From: Pseudomonas defluvii
GTDB lineage: Bacteria > Pseudomonadota > Gammaproteobacteria > Pseudomonadales > Pseudomonadaceae
Reading direction: 5' to 3'
Assembly: GCF_001695625.1 (NCBI RefSeq)
Contig: NZ_MBPN01000006.1
Coordinates: 1-64,000 of the forward strand
DNA length: 64,000 nt
Made by a program: the position numbers and the translations under genes. The notes beneath the pieces are model-generated. The model ran no database searches. It was not told where the DNA came from and saw nothing but the letters and a program-made list of their open reading frames with translations. The first letter of the stretch is position 1; each line of letters starts with the position of its first letter. Of the stretch, positions 8,066 through 17,174 are shown in pieces.

Positions 8066-9422
8066 GCCCTTGAAGCTGGCCGTGGTCGGCCACACCAACG
8101 TCGGCAAGACCTCGCTGCTGCGCACCCTCACCCGCGATGTGGGGTTTGGTGAAGTGTCACACCGGCCCAGCACCACCCGCCACGTGGAAGGCGCACGGTT
8201 GTCGGTGGCGGGCGAGCCCCTGCTGGAGCTTTACGACACACCGGGCCTGGAAGACGCCATCGCCCTGCTCGACTACCTCGAACGCCTGGAGCGGCCCGGC
8301 GAACGCCTCGACGGCCCGGCACGACTGGAGCGCTTTCTGCAGGGCAGCGAAGCCCACCAGCGTTTTGAACAAGAAGCCAAGGTGCTGCGCCAGTTACTGG
8401 CCAGCGATGCCGGGCTATACGTGATCGATGCCCGCGAGCCGGTGCTGGCCAAATACCGCGATGAACTGGAGGTGTTGGCAGGCTGCGGTAAACCGCTGCT
8501 GCCGGTGCTCAATTTCGTCGCCAGCAGCAACCATCGTGAACCAGACTGGCGCGAAGCGCTGGCCCGTTTGGGGCTGCATGCGCTGGTGCGCTTCGATAGC
8601 GTGGCCCCACCGGAAGATGGCGAACGCAGGCTTTATGAGAGCCTTGGCATTCTGCTGGAAAGTGCCCGCCCGGCCCTGCAGCGCTTGATCGACGACCAAC
8701 AGGCGCAGCGCGAAGCGCGTCGGCACAGCGCCCGCCAACTGATCGCCGAATTGCTGCTCGACTGCGCAGCCTGTCGCCGCAGTGTAGTGGCAGACCCCGC
8801 ACAGGAGGCGGCGGCTATCGAGCAGTTGCGCCAGACCATACGCCAACGTGAACAACGTTGCGTCGACGCCTTGCTCAAGCTCTATGCGTTCCGCAGCCAG
8901 GATGCCAGCGCCGAGGACCTGCCGTTGCTCGACGGACGCTGGGGCGATGACCTGTTCAACCCGGAAACCCTCAAGCTGCTGGGTGTTCGCCTGGGTAGCG
9001 GCGTGGCGGCAGGGGCTGCCGCAGGTGCGGGCGTTGACTTGCTGGTAGGTGGCCTGACCCTGGGCGCGGCAGCATTGGCTGGCGCCATTGCCGGCGGCGC
9101 GCTGCAGACCGCACGCAACTATGGCTCGCGCTTGCTGGGCAAGCTCAAAGGGCAACGTGAACTGACAGTGGACGATGGTGTGTTACGCCTGCTGGCCTTG
9201 CGTCAGCGCCAGCTGGCCCAGGCATTGGACCACCGTGGGCACGCAGCACAGGCGCGCATCACACTGGGCACACCACAGGACAACAGCTGGCGTGACGGCA
9301 AGCTACCCGAAGCCCTCAACAAGGCTCGGGCGCACCCGCAGTGGTCATCGCTCAATGCGGGGGCGCGGCTGAGCCAGGCAGAGCGCCTGGAGCAGCTTGA
9401 AGCCTTGGTGCAAGAGCTGTAG
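8052..9422 (+). CDS. GTPase with DUF3482 domain
   Basis: 456-residue protein with an N-terminal Era/YihA-type small GTPase domain followed by a DUF3482 region. Visible G motifs are G1 GHTNVGKTSLL (about residues 13-23), G2-region Thr residues in STTRH, and G3 DTPGLED. After a helical middle, a Gly/Ala-rich stretch (about residues 315-355) has glycine-zipper spacing and could insert in or associate with membrane. Its start overlaps the DUF2868 gene; ATG at 8052 or 8058 are both possible. The role is unknown; a GTP-switched membrane remodelling or channel function would be inference only. Confidence 0.82.
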   Translation: MAMTEPLKLAVVGHTNVGKTSLLRTLTRDVGFGEVSHRPSTTRHVEGARLSVAGEPLLELYDTPGLEDAIALLDYLERLERPGERLDGPARLERFLQGSEAHQRFEQEAKVLRQLLASDAGLYVIDAREPVLAKYRDELEVLAGCGKPLLPVLNFVASSNHREPDWREALARLGLHALVRFDSVAPPEDGERRLYESLGILLESARPALQRLIDDQQAQREARRHSARQLIAELLLDCAACRRSVVADPAQEAAAIEQLRQTIRQREQRCVDALLKLYAFRSQDASAEDLPLLDGRWGDDLFNPETLKLLGVRLGSGVAAGAAAGAGVDLLVGGLTLGAAALAGAIAGGALQTARNYGSRLLGKLKGQRELTVDDGVLRLLALRQRQLAQALDHRGHAAQARITLGTPQDNSWRDGKLPEALNKARAHPQWSSLNAGARLSQAERLEQLEALVQEL

Positions 9423-9432
9423 GCCCTGTCAC

Positions 9433-10458
9433 TTACTGCTGCGCCACCTTTTCCGACTTGCCGTCATAGCGCTTGCGCCATTCAGCCAGGATGCCGTCAC
9501 GGTTTTTCGAGGCCCAGGCGAAGTCGTTCTTGATCAGGCGCTGTTCATAGTCGGCTGGCAGTTCGGTCTGTGGCTTGGCGATGCCCGGCTGAGCCAGCAC
9601 GGCGAAGTTTTCCTTGTACAACCCCATCGCTGCCGGGCTGGCGGAGAAGTCGGCCAAGCGCTTGGCGGCTGCTTCATGCTGGCTGCCCTTGAGTACGGCA
9701 GTAGCCTCGATCTCCCAGCCCAGGCCTTCTTTTGGCAAGACGATGTCCAACGGCGCACCCTGGCGCTTGAGCTGAACCGCCGGGTATTCGAAGGAAATAC
9801 CAATCGGGAATTCACCGGCCGCGGCCAACTTGCACGGTTTGGAACCGGAGTGAACGTACTGGCCGATGTTCTGGTGCAGAGCGTCCATGTACGCCCAGCC
9901 CTGTGGTTCACCAAAGGTCTGCAACCAGGCGCTGACGTCCAGGAAGCCAGTGCCGGAGGACGCAGGGTTCGGCATGACGATCTTGCCCTTGTATTCCGGC
10001 TTGGTCAGGTCCTGCCAGCTCAGAGGCTTGCTCAGGCCCTGCTTCTCGGCCTCGATGGTGTTGAAGCAGATGGTCGCCGCCCAGACGTCCATGCCAACCC
10101 AGGCCGGTGGATTGGCCGCGTCGCGGTAGTTGCCACCGATCTTTTCCAGGTCTTTGGGGGCGTAGTGCTGCAGCATGCCCTGCTGGTCAAGAACCGCCAG
10201 GCTGGAGGCCGCCAGGCCCCAGACCGCATCGGCTTGCGGGCGATCCTTTTCCGCCAGCAGCTTGGCGGTAATGATGCCGGTGGAGTCACGTACCCATTTG
10301 ATCTCGATATCCGGGTTGGCCTTCTCGAAGGCCTGTTTGTAGGTCTTCAACTGCTCGGCCTCCAGTGCGGTGTACACCGTCAGTTGAGTCGTAGCGGCCT
10401 GGGCCTGCACAGTCATGGCAGTGAGGACGGCAGCGGCAAGAGCAAGTGGCTTGAACAT
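9433..10458 (-). CDS. Putative 2-aminoethylphosphonate ABC transporter, periplasmic binding protein
   Basis: Periplasmic solute-binding protein of 341 residues with a Sec signal peptide (cleavage near AQA-ATT, residue 21). It belongs to the extracellular binding protein family 1 cluster that includes iron(III) and phosphonate binders. The segment GLAASSLAVLDQQGML and the context of a fused permease, an ATPase and a LysR regulator match the PhnS-type 2-aminoethylphosphonate set. It lacks the paired tyrosines that would make an Fe(III) binder obvious. It is the last gene of the unit, 36 nt after the permease stop. The substrate is inference from family and neighbours. Confidence 0.7.
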   Translation of the reverse strand: MFKPLALAAAVLTAMTVQAQAATTQLTVYTALEAEQLKTYKQAFEKANPDIEIKWVRDSTGIITAKLLAEKDRPQADAVWGLAASSLAVLDQQGMLQHYAPKDLEKIGGNYRDAANPPAWVGMDVWAATICFNTIEAEKQGLSKPLSWQDLTKPEYKGKIVMPNPASSGTGFLDVSAWLQTFGEPQGWAYMDALHQNIGQYVHSGSKPCKLAAAGEFPIGISFEYPAVQLKRQGAPLDIVLPKEGLGWEIEATAVLKGSQHEAAAKRLADFSASPAAMGLYKENFAVLAQPGIAKPQTELPADYEQRLIKNDFAWASKNRDGILAEWRKRYDGKSEKVAQQ

Positions 10459-10494
10459 GGTGCGGTTCCTTGAGCGGTACAGGTTAGAGGGTGA

Positions 10495-12219
10495 TCAGTG
10501 GCCTGGCGCACGCTGGCGCCAGGCTTGGGAGCGTTGCAGCAGGCCGCGCGAGGCCCAGGCCAGCAGCAACGAGACGGCCGCGCTGGTCAGCAGAATCAGG
10601 GTGGACATGGCCGCCGCGCCGCCGACGTTGCCGGCATCGTCCATGTTCAACACAGCGACGGCGGCGAGGATGGTGTCGGGGCTGTAGAGGAAGATCGCCG
10701 CTGACACCGTGGTCATCGCCGAGACGAACAGGTAGCGAATGATGTCCAGCAGTGCGGGCAGGCAGATCGGCACAGTCACCCGCAGGAAATGCCGGTACAG
10801 CGGCGCCTTGAGCGACAGTGCGGCGGCCTCGAACTCGCCGTCGAGCTGGCGCAGTGCGGTGGTCGCGGTCATCTGAGCGGTGGTCAAATAATGTGCAATG
10901 GTGCACACCACCAGCAACGTCATGCTGCCGTAGAACACATGCAACGGGTTGCCGCTCAAGTTGAAGAAGAAGACATAGCCCAGACCCAGCACCAGCCCCG
11001 GCACAGCCATCGGCACAAAGCTGAGCAGGCGCAGCAGCAGGTTCAGGCTGCGTTGGCCGCGGGTTTTCTCCATCAGGTAGGCACCGGTGAAGATCACCAC
11101 ACTGCCAATCAGTGCCACACCCAGGGCCATGGTCAGGCTGTTGCGATAAGCGAGCCAGCCGCCACCGGCGGTGTCGTCGAACTGGTAGTGCTTGAGTGAA
11201 AGCGACAAGTTGTAAGGCCAGAACTTCACCAGCGACGAGTACACCGCCATGCCCACCACCAGCAACAGGATCGCGCACACCAGCAGTACCAGCGCCAGGA
11301 ACCAGCCATCGCGCTGCCGCGATGGCGCCGGCAGGAACACCTGTGCCCGGCCACTCATTGCATCGCCCTGACGGCGGCGCAACCAGGCATCGACCGCGAA
11401 GCTGAACAGCGCTGGCAGCAACAGCACCATACCGATCAGTGCGCCGCGACCGAACTGCTGCTGCCCCACTACGGCCTTGTAGGCTTCCAGCGCCAACACC
11501 TGATAGTCGCCGCCCACCACGACCGGCACACCGAAGTCCGTGATGGTCAGGGTGAATACCAGGCAGAATGCAGCGAAGACCGCCTGCCGGGTTGCAGGCC
11601 AGGTAATGCTGTGGAACGCCCGCCAAGGGCCTGCGCCCATACTGGAGGCTGCATCGAACAACCGTGCATCGGCCAGCGACAGTGCCGACAGCAGGATCAT
11701 CAGGGCATGAGGAAAGGTGTAGATCGCCTCGCCAAGGACAATGCCCCAGAAGCCGTAGATGTTGTCGTTGAGCAGACCGCGCAACAGCCCCTGGTTACCG
11801 AACAGGTAGACCAGCGCAATGGCCGGCAACATCGACGGCGCCAGCAGTGGCAACAGCGAAATCCCGCGCCAGATCGACTTGCCCGGAATCAGCGTGCGCT
11901 GCAGGGCATAGGCGAACAGGTAGGCCACGGGCACGACGATGGCTGCCACACTCAGCGATACCTTGAGACTGTTGCCCAGCAACCAATGGAAATTGGCGCT
12001 GGTCACCAGCTCAATGGCCGCCGTCAGGCCACCGCCCTGCCCGGCCTCGCTGCTGAAACCACGCCAGAAAATCGCAAGCAGCGGCAGCAGGACAGCGACG
12101 GTCAACAGCAGCAGCAACACCACCTTACCGCCGACCACGAACAGGCGATCACCCCGTGCGATGCGGGCCGATTGAGTGCGGGACGCCTGAGCGCCCGGCA
12201 GTGCGATTGGCGCAGCCAT
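10495..12219 (-). CDS. Putative 2-aminoethylphosphonate ABC transporter, fused permease
   Basis: Inner membrane permease of 574 residues made of two binding-protein-dependent transport domains in tandem, so one polypeptide supplies both halves of the channel. About 12 hydrophobic helices are visible, with an EAA-like loop in each half (about residues 185-210 and 470-500). The ATG at 12219 (MAAPIALPGAQ) is used; it lies 1 nt after the stop of the ATPase gene, and the longer upstream frame only reads into that gene. The fused architecture is shared by Fe(III)/SfuB-type and phosphonate PhnU2-type transporters. Confidence 0.75.
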   Translation of the reverse strand: MAAPIALPGAQASRTQSARIARGDRLFVVGGKVVLLLLLTVAVLLPLLAIFWRGFSSEAGQGGGLTAAIELVTSANFHWLLGNSLKVSLSVAAIVVPVAYLFAYALQRTLIPGKSIWRGISLLPLLAPSMLPAIALVYLFGNQGLLRGLLNDNIYGFWGIVLGEAIYTFPHALMILLSALSLADARLFDAASSMGAGPWRAFHSITWPATRQAVFAAFCLVFTLTITDFGVPVVVGGDYQVLALEAYKAVVGQQQFGRGALIGMVLLLPALFSFAVDAWLRRRQGDAMSGRAQVFLPAPSRQRDGWFLALVLLVCAILLLVVGMAVYSSLVKFWPYNLSLSLKHYQFDDTAGGGWLAYRNSLTMALGVALIGSVVIFTGAYLMEKTRGQRSLNLLLRLLSFVPMAVPGLVLGLGYVFFFNLSGNPLHVFYGSMTLLVVCTIAHYLTTAQMTATTALRQLDGEFEAAALSLKAPLYRHFLRVTVPICLPALLDIIRYLFVSAMTTVSAAIFLYSPDTILAAVAVLNMDDAGNVGGAAAMSTLILLTSAAVSLLLAWASRGLLQRSQAWRQRAPGH

Positions 12220-12220
12220 C

Positions 12221-13285
12221 TCAGGCAAACACCTGCAGGCTGCGCGGTGGCAGGGCGACCCAGATGTCCTGTGAACCCAGGCGCGGCATGGCCTCTGGCG
12301 CGACTTCCGCCAACAGCGGATGGCCGGGTAGTTCGTTGAACTCAAAGCTCATGCGGCAGCGGTTGCCGAGGAACGTGATCTCCCGCACCCGGGCCGGGAA
12401 CAGGTTTTCTTCGTGGGTCGGCGGGTTGACACTGATCGCCTCGGGGCGGCAGAACAACCGACCGCTGCGGGCCTGGCTAGCGCCTTGGTCGAGGCGCATG
12501 TTCATCGAACCGACCTGTGCATGGCTGTCGCTGCTGCGCTGGAACGGCAGCCAGTTACCCTGGCCGACGAACTCGGCCACAAACGGAGTGGCCGGTTTGT
12601 CATAAATCGCCTGCGGGGAGGCGTACTGCTCAACCTGCCCGTTGTTCATCACGGCAATGCGGTCGGCCATCAGCATGGCCTCGTCCTGATTGTGAGTCAC
12701 CATCAGGGTGGTGATGCCAAGCTGACGCTGCAGTTGGCGTAACTCGCTGCACAAGTGCTCACGCACACGGGCGTCGAGCGCCGACATTGGCTCATCGAGC
12801 AGCAACAGTGAGGGGGCTGGCGCCAGGGCACGCGCCAAGGCAACGCGCTGCTGCTGCCCGCCAGAGAGTTGCCCAGGGTACTTTTTCTCGCTGCCCGACA
12901 GGCCCACCAGTTCCAGCATCTGCGCGACACGCTGGCGCACTTCATCACGGCCACTGCCGCTCAGGCCATAGGCAATATTGGCTTCGACCGTGAGGTTGGG
13001 AAACAGCGCATAGGACTGGAACAGAATGCCGTAGTCCCGCGCCTGCGGTGGCAGGTCGGAAATATCACGATCACCGATGTACAGCGTGCCACGGTCCTGG
13101 CGCTCCAACCCGGCGATGCAACGCAGCAACGTGGTCTTGCCGCACCCGGAAGGGCCAAGCAGGCAGACCAGCTCGCCTGCGGCGATATCCAGGGATACAT
13201 CCTGCAGTGCCGTGAAAGCACCGAAGCGTTTGTGGATGCCGCGCACCTTCATCTGTGCGCCAGGGTTTACGAGTGGGTTGTTCAT
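12221..13285 (-). CDS. Putative 2-aminoethylphosphonate ABC transporter, ATP-binding protein
   Basis: Cytoplasmic ATPase of 354 residues for the adjacent fused permease. Walker A GPSGCGKTT (about residues 44-52), signature LSGGQQQR (about 142-149), Walker B LLLLDEP and the H-loop THN are all present. A C-terminal TOBE-like region (about 265-354) follows. It is the first gene of a three-gene unit (ATPase, permease, binding protein) with 1-nt and 36-nt gaps. The LysR gene lies upstream on the same strand, separated by 225 nt containing a REP. Confidence 0.78.
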   Translation of the reverse strand: MNNPLVNPGAQMKVRGIHKRFGAFTALQDVSLDIAAGELVCLLGPSGCGKTTLLRCIAGLERQDRGTLYIGDRDISDLPPQARDYGILFQSYALFPNLTVEANIAYGLSGSGRDEVRQRVAQMLELVGLSGSEKKYPGQLSGGQQQRVALARALAPAPSLLLLDEPMSALDARVREHLCSELRQLQRQLGITTLMVTHNQDEAMLMADRIAVMNNGQVEQYASPQAIYDKPATPFVAEFVGQGNWLPFQRSSDSHAQVGSMNMRLDQGASQARSGRLFCRPEAISVNPPTHEENLFPARVREITFLGNRCRMSFEFNELPGHPLLAEVAPEAMPRLGSQDIWVALPPRSLQVFA

Positions 13286-13360
13286 GGCAGGGCCTCACCG
13301 AGCAGATGAGGGTCATGCTAGGAGGCGAATGCGAAGCTTCTGTGGCGCGCAGGCAAAAGC

Positions 13361-13374
13361 TACCGATAGTGGTA
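13361..13374. promoter_or_regulatory. Inverted repeat upstream of the phosphonate-type transporter operon
   Basis: TACC-N6-GGTA lies 76-89 nt upstream of the ATPase start, in a position suited to a LysR-type or GntR-type regulator. The spacing approximates the T-N11-A core of LysR sites. It is only four bases per arm, so chance is possible. Confidence 0.25.
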
Positions 13375-13457
13375 TAGGCAGATTTGGGTTAACTGCCATT
13401 GCCAGCAAAGCCGCACCTTTTGCAGCGGCGGGGTGCCCGTGGGTGCGCAGCGCCTGC

Positions 13458-13481
13458 ATCGCGGGCAAGCCCGGCTCCTAC
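13458..13481 (+). repeat. REP element
   Basis: A REP sequence: ATCG, then the imperfect hairpin CGGGCAAGCCCGG, then CTCCTAC. It has the same architecture as the REPIN at 3799-3864. A degraded inverted partner (CAGGCTTGCC) follows at about 13496. It lies in the gap between the LysR gene and the transporter operon. Confidence 0.75.
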
Positions 13482-13510
13482 AGGGATAGGCGCAGCAGGC
13501 TTGCCTTGGC

Positions 13511-14380
13511 CTACAGGTCGCAGGCCGCGACTTCTTGGGCGAGGCCAAGAAACGCTGCGGGCAGGCGGGCCTGGCGCCGTTCCTTCAGGCAATAGAGGTA
13601 TTCGTACATGTGCGGAGCGCCCTCCAGGGTCAGCACGCGCAATTCCGGGTTATGCGGCACTTCATGGCGGGCAATGATGCTGATGCCGATGTTGCGCAGC
13701 ACCCCCTCGCGAATCGACTCGCGACTGCCGATTTCCAACAACGAACCCGCCTTCACCCCGGCATCGGCCAGCATCTGTTCAGTCAGGCGACGCGTCGTGG
13801 AACCAAGTTCACGCATCAGCAGGCAATGCCCGCTCAAGGCGCTGAGCGGCACAGACCCGCGATTGGCCAACGGATGATTGCGATGCACCGCCACCACCAG
13901 CGGGTCGGTGCCAAGTACCCGCCGCACCAGCCGGGCATCTTCGAGTAACTGCGAGGACGCCGCGAGGTCCACCCGGTAGTCTTCCAGCAACTCCAACACC
14001 TGTTGGGAGTTGCCGATCTCTACCGAAACCTCAACCTGCGGCAAGCGTTCACGGAAGATCTTCACCAAGTCGAGAATGTAGTACGGCGCCGTCGCGGCGA
14101 TGCGCAGGGTGCCCTGGGCCTGGCCGCTGTTACGCAGGAAGAACTCGATGTCCGCTTCCTGCTGCAACAGCACCTTGACCATCGGCAACAGACGCGCACC
14201 GTCGTCACTCAAGGTCAGGCGACGACCGCCACGGTAAAACAACTCAACCCCGTACTGGCTTTCCAGATTGCGGATCTGCGTGGTCACGGTCGGTTGGCTG
14301 AGCCCGAGCTTCTTCGCCGCCAGGGTAATGCTGCCCAACCGCGCGACCATGTAGAACGCTTTCAACTCGGCACTCAACAT
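13511..14380 (-). CDS. LysR-family regulator associated with aminoethylphosphonate uptake
   Basis: 289-residue LysR-type transcription factor. The winged helix-turn-helix is at the N-terminus (about residues 4-62, with GSITLAAKKLGLSQPTVTTQ recognition region) and a substrate-binding effector domain follows (about 90-285). It resembles the LysR subfamily habitually found beside 2-aminoethylphosphonate genes. It precedes the transporter operon on the same strand and follows cadA with a 6-nt gap, so it may be partly co-transcribed with cadA. Control of the adjacent ABC importer is inference from position. Confidence 0.75.
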   Translation of the reverse strand: MLSAELKAFYMVARLGSITLAAKKLGLSQPTVTTQIRNLESQYGVELFYRGGRRLTLSDDGARLLPMVKVLLQQEADIEFFLRNSGQAQGTLRIAATAPYYILDLVKIFRERLPQVEVSVEIGNSQQVLELLEDYRVDLAASSQLLEDARLVRRVLGTDPLVVAVHRNHPLANRGSVPLSALSGHCLLMRELGSTTRRLTEQMLADAGVKAGSLLEIGSRESIREGVLRNIGISIIARHEVPHNPELRVLTLEGAPHMYEYLYCLKERRQARLPAAFLGLAQEVAACDL

Positions 14381-14386
14381 ACATCC

Positions 14387-16651
14387 TCATTTTCTCAGCA
14401 GACGCAGACCGTTGAAGACCACCAACAGACTGACGCCCATATCGGCAAACACGGCCATCCACATGGTCGCCATGCCAGCAAAGGTGATGCCCAGGAAGAT
14501 CGCCTTGATCCCCAGCGCCAGCACGATGTTCTGCTTCAGAATCGCCGCGCTGTTGCGCGAGAGCCTGACGAAGGCCGGGATTTTGCGCAAGTCGTCATCC
14601 ATCAACGCCACGTCGGCCGTCTCGATGGCCGTGTCGGTGCCGGCTGCAGCCATGGCAAAGCCAATTTCGGCCCGTGCCAGTGCCGGAGCATCGTTGATAC
14701 CGTCGCCGACCATGCCCACCCGATGACCTTTGCTGTAGAGGTCTTCAATGGTCTTGAGCTTGTCGGCGGGCAACAGGTTTCCGTAGGCCTGATCGATGCC
14801 CACCTGGGCGGCAATGGCCTCGGCGGTATGCGGGTTGTCGCCGGTCAGCATGACGGTGCGGATGCCCAGTTCGTGCAATTGAGCGATGGCCTCACGGCTG
14901 CTGTCCTTGACCGTGTCGGCCACGGCAAACAACGCCACCGGGCCGGAGCCGTCAAGCAACAACACGACACTTTTGCCCTGACGCTCCAGAAGATCGAGAC
15001 GGGCTTCCAGTTGCGGCGAGCACAGGCCAAGGTCTTCTACCAGCCGATGGTTACCCAGGTGGTACAAGGTGCCCTCGACCAGCCCGCGAACCCCTCGCCC
15101 CGGCAGGGCCTGGAAGTCATGAACCTCATGCACGACGATGCCCTGCTGTTCGGCCTGCTGCGCTACCGCATGGGACACCGGGTGGTCGGAACGGGCGGCG
15201 AGGCTGGCGGCGATGCGCTGCGCGGCGCTTTCGAACAGTGGATCGAGCAGTTGGAAATCGGTCTGCACCGGTTTGCCGTGGGTTAGGGTGCCGGTCTTGT
15301 CCAAGGCCAGGAAATCAAGCTTGCGACCGCCCTCCAGGTACACGCCCCCCTTGATCAGAATGCCCTTGCGCGCAGCAGCGGCCAGGCCACTGACAATCGT
15401 CACCGGGGTAGAAATCACCAAGGCACAAGGGCACGCGACCACCAGCAAGACCAAGGCCCGGTAGATCCAGTCGAACCACGCGGCTCCAGTGAACACTGGC
15501 GGCACGACCGCTACAAGCAGGGCAAGGGCAAACACCACCGGGGTGTAAATGCGCGAGAACTGATCAACGAAGCGCTGCGTCGGCGCACGCGCACCTTGTG
15601 CCTGCTCCACGGCCTTAATGATCCGCGCCAGGGTCGATTGACCGGCGGGCGCTGTTACACGGAACTCCAAGGCCCCACCCTGGTTGATGGTGCCGGCGAA
15701 CAGTTTGTCGCCCGGCCCTTTCTCGACGGGCAGGCTTTCGCCGGTGATCGGCGCCTGATCGACGCTGGATTGCCCCAGCAGTACCTCACCGTCCAAACCG
15801 ATACGCTCACCGGGACGAACCCGTACACGAGCGCCCAACGCCACGTGTTTGACCTCCATCTCCAGCCACTGGCCATCAGCCTGTTGCACGGTGGCGCGGT
15901 CAGGGCTCAACTGCATCAAGCCGCCGATGGCGTTACGCGCACGGTCCAGCGAGCGGGCCTCGATCAGTTCGGCCAAGGTAAACAGGAACATCACCATCGC
16001 CGCTTCCGGCCACTGACCGATCAGCACTGCACCGGTCACCGCGATGCTCATCAGGGCGTTGATGTTCAGGTTGCGGTTTTTCAGGGCGATCCAGCCCTTC
16101 TTGTAAGTACCCAGGCCGCCGCTGAGGATCGCCACCAGCGCGACCAGTGCCACCACCCAGTTCGGCGCGACCGCCGTGAAGTGAATGACTTCCGCCACCA
16201 GGGCCGCGACGCCAGAAAGCGCCAGCGGCCACCAAGGCTTCTTCGCCGTTACACGCGGCTCATCCTGCGCCTCGGCGTTCTCTGTCAGCGGTTCGGCCTG
16301 CATGCCCAGGCCAGCGATGACCTGCTCGATAACCTTTGCCTCAACCAGGGTATGCCGCACGCCAAGCACGCGGTTGATCAAGTTGAATTCCAGTTGCTCG
16401 ATCCCCGCCAGTTTGCCCAGCGCGTTCTGGATCAGGGTCTGTTCGGTCGGGCAGTCCATGGCCTCGATCCGAAAGCGGCTCAGGCGAGCGTTGGCACTGC
16501 TCGCCTCGCTCAACTGAATCAGCGCCGGCGCCTCGGCAGCCGAGCAACAGGCATGGCCGTGCGCTTGATGGCCATGAGCGTGGTCATTGTCGTGGTCATC
16601 ATGCGCCTTATGGGCGTGGTTGTGGCTGACAGGCTGGTGCATACGGTTCAT
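14387..16651 (-). CDS. cadA: Cadmium/zinc-translocating P-type ATPase CadA
   Basis: P1B-type ATPase that exports Cd(II)/Zn(II) across the inner membrane. The start at 16651 (MNRMHQPVSH, 754 residues) is preferred; 16642 and 16678 are alternatives, but the latter lies in the operator region. After a His-rich N-terminus (HNHAHKAHDDHDNDHAHGH) comes a metal-binding domain with AMDCP at about residue 65. Downstream are the TGES actuator loop, the ion-binding CPC in VVACPCALVI, the phosphorylation site DKTGT and the hinge GDGINDAP. It is divergent from cadR with a shared MerR-type promoter. Confidence 0.93.
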   Translation of the reverse strand: MNRMHQPVSHNHAHKAHDDHDNDHAHGHQAHGHACCSAAEAPALIQLSEASSANARLSRFRIEAMDCPTEQTLIQNALGKLAGIEQLEFNLINRVLGVRHTLVEAKVIEQVIAGLGMQAEPLTENAEAQDEPRVTAKKPWWPLALSGVAALVAEVIHFTAVAPNWVVALVALVAILSGGLGTYKKGWIALKNRNLNINALMSIAVTGAVLIGQWPEAAMVMFLFTLAELIEARSLDRARNAIGGLMQLSPDRATVQQADGQWLEMEVKHVALGARVRVRPGERIGLDGEVLLGQSSVDQAPITGESLPVEKGPGDKLFAGTINQGGALEFRVTAPAGQSTLARIIKAVEQAQGARAPTQRFVDQFSRIYTPVVFALALLVAVVPPVFTGAAWFDWIYRALVLLVVACPCALVISTPVTIVSGLAAAARKGILIKGGVYLEGGRKLDFLALDKTGTLTHGKPVQTDFQLLDPLFESAAQRIAASLAARSDHPVSHAVAQQAEQQGIVVHEVHDFQALPGRGVRGLVEGTLYHLGNHRLVEDLGLCSPQLEARLDLLERQGKSVVLLLDGSGPVALFAVADTVKDSSREAIAQLHELGIRTVMLTGDNPHTAEAIAAQVGIDQAYGNLLPADKLKTIEDLYSKGHRVGMVGDGINDAPALARAEIGFAMAAAGTDTAIETADVALMDDDLRKIPAFVRLSRNSAAILKQNIVLALGIKAIFLGITFAGMATMWMAVFADMGVSLLVVFNGLRLLRK

Positions 16652-16678
16652 CCCTAAAGGTCCTGTTGCCAAGTACAC

Positions 16679-16699
16679 ACCCTGTAGCCACTATAGGGT
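16679..16699. promoter_or_regulatory. CadR operator in the cadA promoter
   Basis: A 21-bp dyad with the pattern ACCCT-N-TAG-N3-CTA-N-AGGGT. On the minus strand it is flanked by TTGACC (which overlaps its start) and TGTACT, separated by a 19-bp spacer. That is the overlong spacing bent by MerR-family activators. The sequence agrees with the CadR site I recall from P. putida cadA. It also sits just upstream of cadR (ATG at 16725), so cadR autoregulation is plausible. Confidence 0.85.
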
Positions 16700-16724
16700 C
16701 AAGCAATCTGCCGGGGAATGTGCA

Positions 16725-17168
16725 ATGAAAATCGGTGAACTGGCCAAAACGACTGACTGCCCGGTGGAAACCATCCGCTACTACGAGCGCGAAGGCCTGC
16801 TGCCAGAGCCTGCGCGCAGCGAGGGTAATTACAGGCTCTACACCCAGGCGCATGTCGAGCGCCTGACCTTTATCCGCAACTGTCGAACCCTCGACATGAC
16901 CCTGGATGAAATCCGCAGCCTGCTGCGTCTGCGCGACAGCCCGGAGGCTCAGTGTGAAAGCGTCAACGCGCTGATCGATGAACATATTCAGCACGTCAAG
17001 GCACGGATCGACGGGTTGCTGGCCTTGCAGGAGCAGTTGCTGGAACTGCGCCAGCATTGCCACGCCCAAGAGGAACAGTGCTCGATCCTGCAGCATCTGG
17101 AGGTCAACGGGGCGGTCACCGCGCCGGGCGCAGAGCATTCACACGTAGGCCGCAGCCACGGCCACTGA
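16725..17168 (+). CDS. cadR: Cadmium-responsive MerR-family regulator CadR
   Basis: 147-residue MerR-family metal sensor that activates the divergent cadA. The ATG at 16725 (MKIGELAKTT) gives the family length; an upstream in-frame start would read through the operator. The N-terminal winged helix is followed by a dimerisation helix. Cys77, Cys112 and Cys119 occupy the metal-binding positions described for CadR, and the His-rich C-terminus (HSHVGRSHGH) fits the second metal site of that protein. It is thus a CadR rather than a ZntR, PbrR or CueR. Confidence 0.93.
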   Translation: MKIGELAKTTDCPVETIRYYEREGLLPEPARSEGNYRLYTQAHVERLTFIRNCRTLDMTLDEIRSLLRLRDSPEAQCESVNALIDEHIQHVKARIDGLLALQEQLLELRQHCHAQEEQCSILQHLEVNGAVTAPGAEHSHVGRSHGH

Positions 17169-17174
17169 TGGCCC

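Noticed and set aside
10495..12345. Longer permease reading from 12345
   Set aside because: The extra 42 residues read through the end of the ATPase gene; the internal ATG at 12219 fits the operon.
9433..13285. Fe(III) ABC transporter identity
   Set aside because: A fused permease also occurs in iron systems, but the LysR regulator type and absence of obvious iron-binding tyrosines favour phosphonate; left as an alternative.
14003..15286. 427-codon open frame opposite cadA and the LysR gene
   Set aside because: It spans two real minus-strand genes and has no independent signal.
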